Below are positions 21,744-33,420 of a stretch of DNA of 64,000 nucleotides, piece after piece. The translations under genes and the position numbers were made by a program. This DNA comes from Ophiosphaerella korrae (Eukaryota > Ascomycota > Dothideomycetes > Pleosporales > Phaeosphaeriaceae): contig JALNQF010000065.1 of assembly GCA_028456385.1 (NCBI GenBank), positions 62,001 through 126,000 on the forward strand, written 5' to 3'. The notes below the pieces were generated by a model. The model did no database searches. It had not been told where the DNA came from and worked only from the letters and a program-made list of their open reading frames with translations. The first letter of the stretch is position 1; each line of letters opens with the position of its first letter.

Positions 21744-24279
21744 TTCCCGAAGCACATATATGATTGCCTAGACATATTGTGCACGGAAAGTCTTAGAGTT
21801 TGAAGGCTTGGAGTTGTAGCTGATCGAAAGTGTACTACGCATGAGTAATTTTTTCAGTCGTGGTTCTTGGAGCGCGGTGTGCATAAACCTGCTTTGGATG
21901 CATACTTGGTCCAGTGCGGCAGCAACGAAGAACCTGTAAGCTTCCCGTTGCGATCAGTCCATGTCTTGGTCATGTGCACCTACATGCAGAGAACAGTATC
22001 CATGGGTGTGTAGTATCCCAGCGATTTTGTGTAGCAGATATGAAGGAGGAGGAGGGGTCAGGTTGAGGTTATGCTTGGCAGCTTATCATCCTGTTTCAGA
22101 GACATGATATCTTGCTTGGTGACCGGCGGCACGTAGTGCTGGGCTGATTGGTGCCTGGATGGTGCCTGGATGGCGAGGCGTGTGTCAAACCGTAGAAGCA
22201 GTTTCATAGTGCTCCGAAGCAAAAGACATCAATGATTGCTTGCAGAATGGCGTGATCGTCGGCTAAGCAATTTGTTTCATTGGTGGCCCGACTGTCCGAT
22301 TATCCAGCAGTCCCGCCCATTGGTAAACCGTCAGGCATGCCAAGGCCTCCGCGCTATCAGATATCGCACGGACTTCGTGATCGCATTGTTACTGCACAAC
22401 ATGACTTGTGTATTCTTCTGTAAACTCACCTGCAGCAGTGGTGGTTGAGGAAACAACACAATTACCAATAACAACATTGGGATATCTTCCGATAATCGTC
22501 GCCAAGGTCCTACTAATGCCTATCGCTATTATACTGGCGGTGTGACTGGACTGTGTGCCTGTATTTTGTGTCTGTCTACGCTAGCATGACGCGAGATCTG
22601 CAAAAAATCATGCTGGCGTAAGCATGCCCAAAAGTTGCGCCTTGAGGTGAACTGAAATAAAGGGAACTGCTCGGGTCTCAGCCTTTTGATTATGTCACTT
22701 ACGTGTAGCTCACACAAAGTTTTGCCCAAGTTTCGAATTGTGACTTGTGGCGGGCTCTAGCGAGTGGCTGGGCTGCCGGTAACTGTAGTGAAGAACGGTG
22801 TCGGCATTGGTGTATTTGCCAACGGTCTTGCTGGCCAGCGTGCCTTGCCGAGGTAAATAGCGTGACATAGGTAGATGTCGTTCGAGTTAGCCGTGCTAGC
22901 TGCTAATGCAAGATGGGAGAAAGTGAATTGGATCACATTGAAATCCATCCAAGCAGACCAGGGACTGTTCAACTACCGCCCTGCTGTAAGGGGGTGGGGT
23001 TGCTCGGCGAAGTCCCACCTCCCGCTTTGGGTGAAGGAGCCTCGGATACATAGCTGCGTCGCTGTATTTACAATCAGCATACCCACCCTGGGCAGCGCTT
23101 GAGCGCTTGAGCGCGAAAACAGATGGTCAACGCTTTATCCTGTGAGCACGCGTATCCCTGATCCCGGTGTCTACCGAAAAAGGGGAGGTAGTCAAATTTG
23201 CTATCGTGATTCGTGAAGGGTGCCACAGTAAATCGGAGGTACATCCGTCTTCTGCCCATTGCATGCATGATCCAAGGAAAACTCGGCTAATCCGCAGGCT
23301 AAGATGGCCACTGCGTCCTTGTTGCGAGCATCAACAACGAGGTTCTAGGCTAGGGACTGCCATGGCATATCTGGCAACGGCTAATAAGGAGTACCGCTTA
23401 CGTTCAGTCGTCAACTAGGCGTCCAACGAAGTCAAAATTCAACCTGCACCCGCATCCGCAATGGGTACGTCTGGATGTAAACTACCGTACCGGTTTGGTG
23501 GGGCCATGGACGAGGCATGTCGCTATGTGACAATGTGGAGGTAGTGATTGTGTAGGGTACTTATTGGTGCGGCATAATTCATGCGAAATGGGTTGCAAAG
23601 CTGACCATACTAGGTTAGTAAGGGTGTGGATGCGGTTAGTTTGCACGTGGTTCCCATCCATCGCGTAGGTTCAAGTGGCAGGTCCATGTTGCTCCATGCT
23701 AGACCTGACCTTCTAACCATCCATGATCATCATCAACGATTCGTGTAGCCTCGGTTTCACTTTTGTCTACTGCATGCGGTGCAGCTAATGGCGCCTCGAC
23801 GCACCGCCCTGATCGTCCTCGTGCCGCGACCAGCCCTGTATGTTTGAGTCAACATGCCATCATTCCCCCAAGCTTCGAGAATAGCTAGCTACTTGTTCTA
23901 CTTTAGATAGATATCAACCATCCTTTTAGTGATAGTCACTATCGTCATGACCGCCTCGCTTGTCATGGCCACGGAGTCTCCACGCGAAGGAAAACACTCG
24001 GCAACTACTATTGGCATGGTTGACATTAGGCAACGGGTAATCATCCATGTTAGGCAAAGTGCACACCCTGAAACAGAACCAGGAACCTGCAGATGGAAAC
24101 AAGAGCTCAGAGCCAGACCCCAGACGGCCAGACCCACTTCACGTGGCAATATCCGCTGTTGAGCTCCACAAAACGACTATCATGTGCAGGGCATTTGAAA
24201 AGAAGGCAGTTCCTCGAGAAGGTACCTGGTGCTTGGGTGACCCGTTTGACACGCGCTGCAACTCCTCGAGCAACACAGC
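21744..24279. other. gene-poor interval
   Basis: 2.5 kb without a supported gene. Open frames are under 110 codons and overlap on both strands. There is a short tandem duplication (TGCCTGGATGG) near 22150. No RNA gene was recognised. It may hold long promoter sequence of the PTH11-like gene. Confidence 0.45.
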
Positions 24280-25677
24280 ATGTCGGCTCCGACTCGTGGT
24301 CCAGAGCTGCTTGCAGTCAACATTGCCTTTGTTACTACTGCTGTAATAGCATATTCGCTGCGATGTTTCGTTCGGATAAAAATGGTCAAGGCCTTTGGTA
24401 TTGATGACTGGCTTATGGGTCTGGCTATGGTACGTCTTGATCACTGGACTATGTTGGAACTATCTGACCAAACCAGCTTCTCTTCATATTCTATATTGTC
24501 TCTTCAAACATTGGAATACGCTACGGTACGGGGATGCATCATGTCGACTTGTCGACTGAGAATGTCGAGAGGGCAAGACATTGTTGGTGGTTCTGCTACG
24601 TTTTCTACTGCTGGGCCATGATCTTCGCCAAATTCTCTATCGGTTTCCTGCTCCTCAGGATCAGTTTCAGGCGCATTCATACCTGGATCCTATACGCCGC
24701 CATGCTTACCTCAGTTGTGGCGGGTGGCGCCTTCTTCTTGGTCACAGTATTTCAGTGTAATCCTGTGTCTTACTTCTGGGAAAGAAGTAACAAGTCTGGA
24801 ACTTGTGTGAACAACGATCTCATCGTTGGCCTCGCCTACTTATACAGCGCCTTTAGCATCATCTCCGACTTTACCTTTGCCATCATACCTGGATTCCTTG
24901 TGTGGAACTTGCAGCTAAAACGAAGAGCCAAGATCGCTCTGATACCTCTCATTACAATGGGTTGCATGTATGTTAGCCATAACCCCTTATGCTAAGGGTC
25001 TCAAACTAACGTTTTGCGAAGTGCAAGCGCGGCCGTCATTGCGCGTCTACCATTTGTCGGCCAATTCAACTCCCCTGATTTCCTATGTATGTTACCCTCT
25101 CATATGTTGAAGCATAATATTAATATTTTTAGGGGCTACGCTTGACATTGCCATCTGGTCAACCGTCGAACAAGGCCTAGCGATAACGGCTGGCAGCCTT
25201 GCCACCCTTCGGCCACTCTTCTTCCTTGCCATGCACCACCTTGGTTTATCGACGGCACCAACCGGGAATCGGCCCTCGAATTACGGAAATTCTGGTCAAC
25301 TTGTCGGAAGCACAAACCCAAAGAGTCAATCCAAGAACCTATCAAGAGCAGACCATTTCCGGCCCGATGTATACAAGCTGTCCGCAGTGGTAGAAACCAA
25401 CAAATCCAGCGACTCCGAACCTAAAGCTGCAGATTACCCAAAATCGCCGAGTTGGTTCAATAACGGCTTTCCTCCACCTCCACCTCCACCTAAAGACAAC
25501 AGAGAGACGAAAAAGCTTACCAAGAAGTGTGTCGGCGACAACGAAAGCGAACGAAGTCTCAAGTTGAAAAATGAGAGGGATAGTGAAGAGGGAGACATGC
25601 AGATTATGGTCTCCAAATCATTCTATATCACAGATGAAGAGCGATCTCTGGCGTCACGCGAGACCCCGTATAAATGA
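24280..25677 (+). CDS. PTH11-like / rhodopsin-domain integral membrane protein
   Basis: Four exons: 24280-24429, 24477-24967, 25022-25086 and 25133-25677; introns 47, 54 and 46 nt with GTACGT/GTATGT donors; 416 residues. Seven hydrophobic segments are expected. The family pattern is clear: LRCFVRIKMVKAFGIDDWLMGLAM, YGTGMHHVDL, CWWFCYVFYCWAMIFAKFSIGFLLLRI, FQCNPVSYFWERSNKSGTCVN, SAFSIISDFTFAIIPGFLVWNL, IARLPFV, LWATLDIAIWSTVEQGLAITAGSLATLRPL. The cytoplasmic tail is long, polar, with a run of seven prolines and many Ser residues. The Pfam rhodopsin/PTH11-like family holds surface receptors, some needed for host sensing; ligand unknown. Confidence 0.9.
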
Positions 25678-26971
25678 GCTCGCAGTCAGATACGATTATG
25701 TTTTTACACAATACTAATAGTTTACCGAGTCCATGAACAAGTACGGTCTACTTCATTACTGCGACTTTCGGATATTTCGTACTCTACTGCCAACGGGCAC
25801 CACCACCAAAAATGATGATCTAGATAAATGGTGCGTGTCACACGAAACCACGCCCCCAATGTCTGTACGTCGTCAGCTTCTCTGTTGGCACAACGGGAAA
25901 ACACAAAAGCGATACAAAATAGGGCAGAGCACCAGCAACTCAAACTGTGCTGGCAATTACATGATGAACAATTGCACGCATGCAAAGGAAAAACCACAGC
26001 AAGCTGCAACGTACCAGCTGGACCGCAAAGTGATACAGTGGACATACCAGCGTCCACCTATTATCTACGGAGACCATGCTCATCTGAGCAAGCAGTAAAA
26101 TAACCACCTATCAAAGAAACGCGCGAAAAGTTTTCATGAAGGGCTAGAAACCCGAATAATGTATAATAGATAGCCGACAGAAACCCCAAAGAATGCAAGA
26201 AAATACCAATATTTAATTCACACGTAAAGACAAACCCTAAACTATATAATGGCTAGTGCTTTGCCCGTCCAGGTTTGCACTTGGATGGCAGTGCTTAGTG
26301 TAGGCACACCTACGTCACTTGCACAACCACATTGTTAGTGTACTAGGCGATCCTCAGCATACACGACAATAACGGAGCTAGCCGATGCATACTTAAGGGG
26401 ATACAAATGGAAAAGAGGAAGGATGTTCGTAACTTGAGACGACCTTAGCACGCCAAAGCGGCTATGTACAAAGTGGTAGACTGTTTGGCGAATATTTCTC
26501 AAGATAAGAAGAATGTGGGTAAAAGCCAAATTCTGCTCATTCATTCCTAATCACTCCAGAACATTTTATATTGTAATTCTGCTTGTACAGCAAACCGTTG
26601 ACCCTGAAATTACCAGATCGTTTTGTTGTTCTGAACGAAACAAGCCATGTGACGATAGTGGGGGATCAGTTGTTACACAGTTCCAGAGTTTCTGTAGCGC
26701 TCGGCTTGAAAATGATGCTCTTTATCGTTAGGCAGTGAGAACAAGAAACAATAATCAGCTAAGGAAATGTAGGCAAATGGTACCAAACAGGTACAAAATT
26801 CTGCCATCAATACTTGAGCGTCTAAGGAGATAGTAATGCATGACGGACACTTGTATTTCACCATAGCTTGAAACCAAATATTTCATGTAGGAAGGTCAGG
26901 TTGTATATATAGCTCAATGACCTTGACGAGCTTGGGGTATCTGAAAACTTCTGATCATGCATGTTCTGGTA
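25678..26971. other. intergenic
   Basis: 1.3 kb between the PTH11-like gene and the end of the BolA gene. Frames at 25.7-26.1 kb and 26.3-26.9 kb overlap on both strands and look random. Confidence 0.5.
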
Positions 26972-27477
26972 TCAGGCCTCGGCAGCCTCCTTTTGCCTCC
27001 GGCTCTCTTCCTCTTGTGGCGTTCTTGTTGTAAGCTGTAATGCATGAATGCCGCCTTCCCGTGCCAGCTCATCTTTCATGAGTGTGTTGACCATGCGGTG
27101 CCGTGCAAGTTGCATTTTGCCTTCGAATGCTGACGACGTGATCACGAGACTAAGACAAGTCAATTTACTCTCTGAGATCAGGATGAAACATTATCTGTTC
27201 AGCATACCGGAAATGGGTCTACTGAGCGTTAGCTTCTGATATACTATATATGGTGTGTCATTTTATACCTCTTTGCTGGCTACTCCTTGCATGGCTTGGT
27301 GATGTGAGTGCTTGTGTGAGTCGTTGTAGACTTGAAATGTCGAAGGTTTCAGCGCCTCTGTTATCTATATGTTAGTTAGTACTGCTATCTTTGAATTGTT
27401 CTACCGAGTTGAATCCGAGGTCATGAGCTTCCCTTTGCCCGCAGTGCATCCTCCATCGGAGTTGCGGATTGAGACAT
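26972..27477 (-). CDS. BolA-like protein with 11-nt microexon
   Basis: Four exons: 27477-27439, 27364-27269, 27218-27208 and 27149-26972; 107 residues. The product reads MSQSATPMEDALR-ITEALKPSTFQVYNDSHKHSHHQAMQG...SKE-THFR-LVITSSAFEGK then QLARHRMVNTLMKDEL and EGGIHALQL. This is the complete BolA fold with the SHKHSHH metal-binding loop and the RHRMVN signature. Exon 3 is only 11 nt and encodes the conserved THFR; without it ETHF is lost and the frame breaks. The first donor is GC (27438-27437) or another non-GT site. BolA proteins act with monothiol glutaredoxins in iron-sulphur metabolism; Bol1-type, mitochondrial or cytosolic, is likely. Confidence 0.88.
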
Positions 27478-27936
27478 TGCTGACAGGTTACGCTTTCCAG
27501 CGGCAGCTATATTTCGTCTAAACATTCACGAATAAATTTTGAACGGAATTCACCTCGCAGTAAGGCTGCGATGTGAATGGTTGACTCGTCGTGAAGAACT
27601 CGGGTGTTAGAGGTGTTAGTCGGTGGTAGAATTGTAAGCCGAGGCAAATGCCAAGAGATTTTCTAAAGAATGCGTCACTGCTCAAGAAGGGTTGGATGGC
27701 AGTCAGGCCTCAATTGAAGCCACAAATCGACGCTGGGGGTACCAAAAACACCGCCTGGGGATCTTCCAGATTCCTCTTTAGCTTCTTAAAGCATCTCGAA
27801 GATGAATCCTATCTAGATAGGCCAGGATACGCACAGAAACCATTGGAACAATTCCGGCTATACCCAGGGCCAACTGCCGTACGCCGAAGCCTTGCATCCT
27901 GCGCTTCTGACGCAGATCCTGGGCGCTTCCGTTGCC
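27478..27936. promoter_or_regulatory. divergent promoter region, BolA / ACSF3-like gene
   Basis: About 460 bp lie between the two divergent start codons. Both are probably mitochondria-related genes, so shared regulation is possible. No specific site is assigned. Confidence 0.35.
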
Positions 27937-29866
27937 ATGTGGGCGCGAAGTACTTTTTGCCGCAGTCCGCTGAAACACAAAATATCCTTGTCACGCTCCC
28001 ACATCAATTGCGGTCTGCCCTTTACGTGTCTATCGTATCAGACGGTCAGGATGGCATCGACATTACCCCGCCTTCCCATATTTGAAGCGATTAAGAAGCA
28101 TGATGCGCAGAGCACAGCTGTCATCCATTCCTTATCAGGCCGGACGTTTACCTACGGCGAGCTGGTGAACGATGTTGCAGCTGCAAAGGATAAGCTGCAA
28201 AGAAACACCAATGGGCAGAGTGCCGAGGGCCAGAGGATATCCTTTCTAGTGGAAAATGGATACGACTATGTAGGTGCGCATCATTCAGTCGCCTGGAATA
28301 CGTATCACAATACGGCGGCGTATTAATCTCGCAGTAGTGACCTTGCTGTCCATACTTGCAGCGCATGCCATCGCCGTACCGTTGTCACCCACGTTCCCTG
28401 CTCATGAACTTCGATACATAATCGACCAGAGCGAGTCGCTCATGCTTCTTTCGTCTGAGAAATTCCAGAGTCAAGCAGACGATGTGCTTCGAGAGGGCAT
28501 GAAGACCAAACCAATCAACTACAAGCAAGAGAAAATCATGATGGGCAAGACAGACGACTATGTGACCTTGGAGGAGCCCACCAGTGACAAGGGCGGCATG
28601 ATGCTGTACACATCAGGGACAACAAACAGGCCAAAGGGCGTCTTGCTCCCACAGGATGTATTGACAGCACAGTCTAGGTCATTGCTAGAAGCCTGGAGCT
28701 ATAGCGACAAGGATGTGCTGCTGCATGTTTTGCCTCTGCACCATATCCATGGAACAATAAATGCGCTCCTCACCCCCCTCTTCGCGGGGAGCACAATCGA
28801 GTTCCAGTTTCCTTTCAATGCGACTGCAGTATGGGAGCGATTAGCGGCTCCTTTCCTCCCAAACCCTGACTCAGCGAAGAAACCCATATCCTTCCTTACA
28901 GTTGTCCCCACAATATACACTCGCCTTCTTGCATCACATGCTGCTTTGTCGCCAGAATTACAAGCCGCTACGAAAATTGCTCTTCACCCTTCGAATATGC
29001 GCCTCAACATATCTGGCTCCGCTGCCTTACCTACCCCTGTGAAATCAGCTTGGACAGAGTTAAGTGGCGGCAATGTACTTCTTGAGCGATATGGTATGAC
29101 CGAAGTTGGTATGGCTCTGTCTTGCGGTTTGTCATTCGCCGACCGTGTCGACGGTTCAGTTGGTTGGCCACTCCCTTCCGTGCAGGCACGTCTTGTAGAC
29201 AGCGACACGAACGAAATCATCAAAGAAGGCGAAGAAATCGACCCTTCCACAAACCGCGAACGGCAAGGCGAGATCCAGCTTCGCGGGCCCACCATCTTTC
29301 GAGAATACTGGAAAAATCCCGAGGCAACCACCAAAGAATTTGTAGACGACGCAGACGGCCAAGGCAAATGGTTCAAAACTGGTGACATTGCCGTCCGAAG
29401 AACTGTCGACACGGCTTGCAAAAGCAACCAGGCCTGGGCTAAAGGCCCACTTTACTTCATCCACGGCCGCAAATCCGCAGATATAATTAAAACTGGCGGC
29501 GAAAAAGTCTCCGCTCTCGAAATCGAGCGTGAAATGCTCTCTCTTCCGCAAGTCTCTGAAGCCGCCGTCGTCGGCCTCCCATCAGAAGCATGGGGCCAGA
29601 AAGTCGCCGCCGTAGTCGTGCTATCCGAACAAGGTAAGACTGCTGGACGAGCAGGTAAGGCCTGGTCTGCGCTCGATATGCGCAGAGCTTTGAAGGAGAT
29701 TCTGGCGAATTATAAGATTCCGCAAGAGATGAAGGTTGTGGATAGCATCCCACGCAATGCCATGGGGAAGATTAATAAGAAGCAGTTGGTGATCCAGATA
29801 TGGGGAGAAGCGCTGGAAGGTAGGAAGGAGAATGGAGCTGTGCAAGTGCCGAATGGGAGTGTGTGA
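27937..29866 (+). CDS. malonyl-CoA synthetase-like acyl-CoA synthetase (ACSF3 type)
   Basis: ATG at 27937 opens a leader rich in Arg/Ser/His and without acids (MWARSTFCRSPLKHK), typical of a mitochondrial presequence; a second ATG (MASTLPRLPIFEA) lies at its end. The intron 28274-28334 (61 nt) joins exons in phase; 622 residues. ANL-superfamily motifs: LYTSGTTNRPKGV (AMP/phosphate loop), LPLHHIHGT, ERYGMTEVGMALS, GSVGWPLPSVQARL, GEIQLRGPTIFREYW, GKWFKTGD, GRKSADIIKTGGEKVSALEIE, and NAMGKINKKQLV with the C-terminal catalytic Lys. MTEVGMALS and the GSVGWPLP run resemble ACSF3, which activates malonate (and methylmalonate) in mitochondria. Some other acyl substrate cannot be excluded. Confidence 0.87.
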
Positions 29867-30584
29867 TGATATAGACGTGGGAAATTGAGAGGTTGCGCTA
29901 TGAATGTATTATACTTGTGACGTGAGGCACGAGCTTAGGAATAAGTGTGAGATAGATCATTGATTCTACTAGCTACTGATTAGTAGAGCTCTTACGCCGA
30001 AGCTTCGCTAGTCGAGCTCTCTACATTAAGAGCGTAGCCAAAATTATATTATATTTACTAGTAAATAAGTAATAATGCTATCACTAGTATAGATATATCA
30101 GTAAAGGAGAATGAAGAAAAATAGAAGAAGTTTATAAGAGTAAACTCCTAGATACTCAGTAGTAATAATAGCCTCTTAAGTCTATTAGTATTATTCGCAC
30201 TCTTTTGTTCGTCCAATCTCAATACTATCTCTAGTCACGCAACTATTTGTAAGATAGTTACTACTCGCGAAAAGTTTAATTTTGCTACGTGCTTGTATCT
30301 TGACTGTCCTAGAGACTCTACGTTGGATTAGAGATGCACGAGGGCTAGCGCTGCTGCTTATGCTCTGCAGCACAACTGTACTAGTGACTAACTACGGTAA
30401 ACAGACTCTAGATTATAGTCTCAGTCGAGCTGTGTGTGAGTAGCAGAAAACTGTGCTTCGTAGGAAGCTTGTAGTGAACTAGACGACTTCCTGCTGGATA
30501 CGTCTGTCTTTGCTGAATGGTAAGTCACGTGAATGTTATTGGGCTGCCATCCCTCGAGTCCTTGGCCTAGAGATCTCATTCAAA
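29867..30584. other. AT-rich decayed interval
   Basis: Low-GC DNA with many TAG/TAGT words, typical of RIP-mutated repeats. No coding capacity seen. It marks the left edge of the decayed 30-35 kb region. Confidence 0.5.
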
Positions 30585-31750
30585 TCAAGGACTTTTTGCG
30601 GCCTCTGCCGCAGGGAGACGACAGCTAGGCTCAAAAGCCAGAATACTTTTTAGGAGTTGGAGGAAGGCGTTGTGCTGGCCCTGCGAGATCTCCGGTAGTT
30701 CCTTAAGAATTTGAGAGCCCAACATCCGGGTTCGCTGGATCTGATCGTCAAACCACCGGCGCCTCTTGCTTGGGTACTCAACTTCTAGGGGATTGCCTTT
30801 ATCCGAGAAGGACTCCTGCCATGCTTCTGGCAGAGCTCCAACTGTTTCAATCGCCATTGCTAGTGCCTCTTGGTCAGAACTAAAAATCGTGGGTATGAGC
30901 ACTCGAAACGTGTGGATCTGAAATATAAGGCAACCGAAGTAATCGAGTGCGTCAACGATATGGGTTGGAGCGAATGCCGGTGCAGGAGTTCCATCGAGGA
31001 GTAGTAGTGGGGCCGTCTTAGGTGGTCCTAAGTAACGATATATCTCATCTTCCGTCCAGTTCTGGAGGCCTATAATTTCGAAAAGCACATTAGAATCTGT
31101 AAGGTCTAGATTTGAGTGAGTGGGAGCGAATTCTACAGTAATTCGGGAGGGGCACTGACCACCATGACATACACCGGCCCGTGAAGGGCTGCAAGGCCTT
31201 CTGCTAGTTTCCTAGCGGCGGTTTTGAGAAATGGAAGTGGAGGGCGTTTGCAGTACAAAATAACACGCCGGAGGCTTGGCCCACCAAGGTCTAGTACTAA
31301 ATATTGATGGAACCCGTTGGATCCGCGAATCGTAAATGTTTCGTGGAGGTTAGTGATTCGAATATTCCCCGCGGCATTTTTAAGATGCTTCAGGACTTTG
31401 ATCTCATTTTCCGGAGCATCCGATTTTAGGATTTTGAGTGCAACATATTGATCTTGGCTAAGGTCCCGAGCCAACTAGACAAGAGCAAAGCCTCCGACCA
31501 CGTCGCCCAGGTTAATAGGGTGATGCCCACCGGGTCCGTACATATACACGTCCTCGACGTTCTGGAAGACTGGCATCTGGAAAACGATCCGTCGTGACGA
31601 TGGCAGTAGTGGTGGTGGCGGTGGCGGCGGCATGGATGCCCGGGGCAACCCCCGTTGGCGAGCCTTCAGCACTTCATAACCGAGCAACAATAGAATAACC
31701 CAAAATAGTGGGATCCTTGTGGCCTTGAGGATTTTTTGGTTTGTAGGCAC
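30585..31750 (-). pseudogene. relic of an SRPK-like protein kinase
   Basis: Minus-strand pieces align in order with SR-protein kinases: NVEDVYMYGPGGHHPINLGD, then GGFALV*LARDLSQDQYVALKILKSDA, NEIKVLKHL, YLVLDLGGPSL, AARKLAEGLAALHG. After an intron-like gap come DLTDSNVLFEI and a C-lobe (VDALDYFGCLIFQI...GALPEAW...ILAFEPSCRLPAAEA). Damage: TAG at 31477-31475 where Trp is expected (CpA to TpA on the plus strand). About fifteen residues of the glycine-loop region are missing after LGD. There is also a one-base frameshift near 31160, where CHDLTDSN must be read from another frame, and no clean DFG/APE segment. A non-functional remnant of a repeated fungal kinase family. Confidence 0.6.
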
Positions 31751-32243
31751 CGAATTTGATCAAAAAATACAACTGAGGCACAGACTTATAGACTAAGGAG
31801 ACTACGGAAGACTCGTGACCTACCGAGGTTTCTCCATAACATACGGTACTGCGGGCGGGTAGTCCGCGCTTCCAAACCTAGCAGCTATCATGCCTTTCTT
31901 TTACTACCTATAGAAATATAAACGCCTATGAAATATAACTGCCCAGTAATATAGCCGCTAGCTTACTCCTAGCTAATTCATTCCAGCCAATATGCTGCTC
32001 CCAATTAGGTGTCATTGATCCCACCTCAAACAGCTATCTGTATCGCAATCATAATAGTTAAGCTGCTAGTACAAGATTGAACGCAGTTTATAAAAGAAGG
32101 AATGCTTCGTACATTCTTAGGGGGCTAGATCAATTCGACCATATTGAACGTTGTTTTCTTCCAGTTCCTACATCACTGCATTATTTGATTATATTCTTCA
32201 GTGCCCTCTTCCAAATCCCATTCTACTTTATTATAGTCCCGCC
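31751..32243. other. AT-rich intergenic
   Basis: No gene supported. It separates the kinase relic from the interrupted ORF at 32.2 kb. Confidence 0.5.
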
Positions 32244-33047
32244 ATGTCTTATTCTCTTCCTGCCAATCAGTTCAGTGGTACGGTGGCCGGCATAGTAGTT
32301 TCCTACAATGAAGAGACTTTGGGGGTTATTCGCAGCCTAGGAAACGACACGTTAAAACGCTTATTGGAAGAGTTTGCTGTACGCGCGGCGGAAGAACGAG
32401 GATTTGATAGTGTCATTATTGTGTAAGCGTCTAATGCTACCATCGGATGCTTGACAAATTCGGTTAGGTCTATTTTCTACTCGACCACTATCAACAGCCG
32501 AGGCAGGGTTGCAACTTTTGAGTAATTACTCAAAAGTTGCAACCCTGAGCCGAGGCAAGAAAGTACCAGCGCCAGTGCATTGTACAATCCATGCAGGGTC
32601 CGCGCGACTGCCAGCTCATATAGAAGTACCGGTCTCAATCCCCAGGCAACACCTCTGAACTGGTACAACAATTTGAGGGTGACCGCAATCAAGTGGTCCG
32701 ACCGAGCAACATCTTCAAATGCTTCTTCTCATGGAGGTAGCCAAGGTGGAGGGACTCCACCACAAGCTGGAGGGTCCGGCGGGGCACAATGGGTTCGTAC
32801 GTCATCCAATACCCCGGGCCAAATGTGGGTGTGGTACGATGGTTCAAAGTATACTGGGCCAGTACCAGTAAACAAAATGGGAAGCGGCGAGGCATTCTCT
32901 CTGGGCTCACGGCGCATGTGGACTTGCACTTACCCGTACACGCAAACTTACCCCGAGGAACAGAAACGACATGATAAGGCTGGCTTTTTTTCATCCGGCT
33001 TCTTTTTAGAGTCATGCGTATATATAAAACTTGGTGAGTGGGAATGA
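32244..33047 (+). pseudogene. unrecognised ORF interrupted by a palindromic insertion
   Basis: ATG at 32244 starts MSYSLPANQFSGTV...FDSVIIV (59 codons plus 2 nt). An intron 32423-32467 (45 nt) leads into VSIFYSTTINSRG, where the frame meets a 44-bp insertion with an in-frame TAA. Removing the insertion and one copy of its 8-bp duplication restores an open frame, SRGKKVPAPVHCTIHAGSARLPAHIEVPVSIPRQHL, ending in TGA at about 32658. Beyond that another frame (to 33047) is open: NWYNNLRVTAIKW, Gly/Ser/Gln-rich, WVRTSSNTPGQMWVWYDG. I do not recognise the family. Either a short gene followed by a chance ORF, or a longer gene with a second lesion. Confidence 0.4.
32496..32555. mobile_element. 44-bp perfect palindrome with 8-bp target-site duplication (hAT-like mini-element)
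   Basis: AGCCGAGG occurs at 32496-32503 and again at 32548-32555. Between them, 32504-32547 is a perfect 44-bp palindrome beginning CAGGGTTGCAAC and ending GTTGCAACCCTG, centred on TTACTCA-type sequence. The 8-bp duplication and CAGGG...CCCTG ends are those of hAT transposons, so this looks like two terminal inverted repeats fused with no interior. Confidence 0.75.
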
Positions 33048-33085
33048 CATTGTATGCATCACCCTCTAAAAGTGAATATGGACAC

Positions 33086-33420
33086 GGTCACCCGAGAAAT
33101 TGCAAGTACCTGTAACTGGTCAGACATGCGGGAAGTTCGCGTGTGCGAACAGGTGCATATACCTGTATCTGGTCGGCCATGCAAGAAGTTTGCGTGCGCG
33201 GTAAATGTAAGAGATCGTCTCTAGTCGACCGTACGGACGATTTCTCCGTGCGAGCGGGTGTCAGCAACACCTGATCATTTACCCCTGCACGCAAAGTGTC
33301 CGTACGGCCGATAGGGATGCATTAGCAGTGACACCATGCGATCGCAGGGACACGGGTTTACGCCCACCGTGGATGCCTGACACCATGTGGTCGACCGCAC
33401 AGATGGTTTGCACGGTGAGC
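33086..33420. repeat. degenerate tandem repeat, about 53-bp unit
   Basis: Units start at about 33118, 33171 and 33224 with a partial one before (33086) and diverged ones after (about 33277 and 33388). The shared skeleton is GGTCG-CCATGC--GAAGTTTGCGTGCG; the first two units also carry TACCTGTA(A/T)CT tails. Spacing of 53 nt is regular for the first three. Neither strand gives an uninterrupted protein across the array. Confidence 0.5.

Noticed and set aside
33118..33276. CRISPR-like array
   Set aside because: Units are contiguous and diverged, without constant repeats and unique spacers; eukaryotic DNA.
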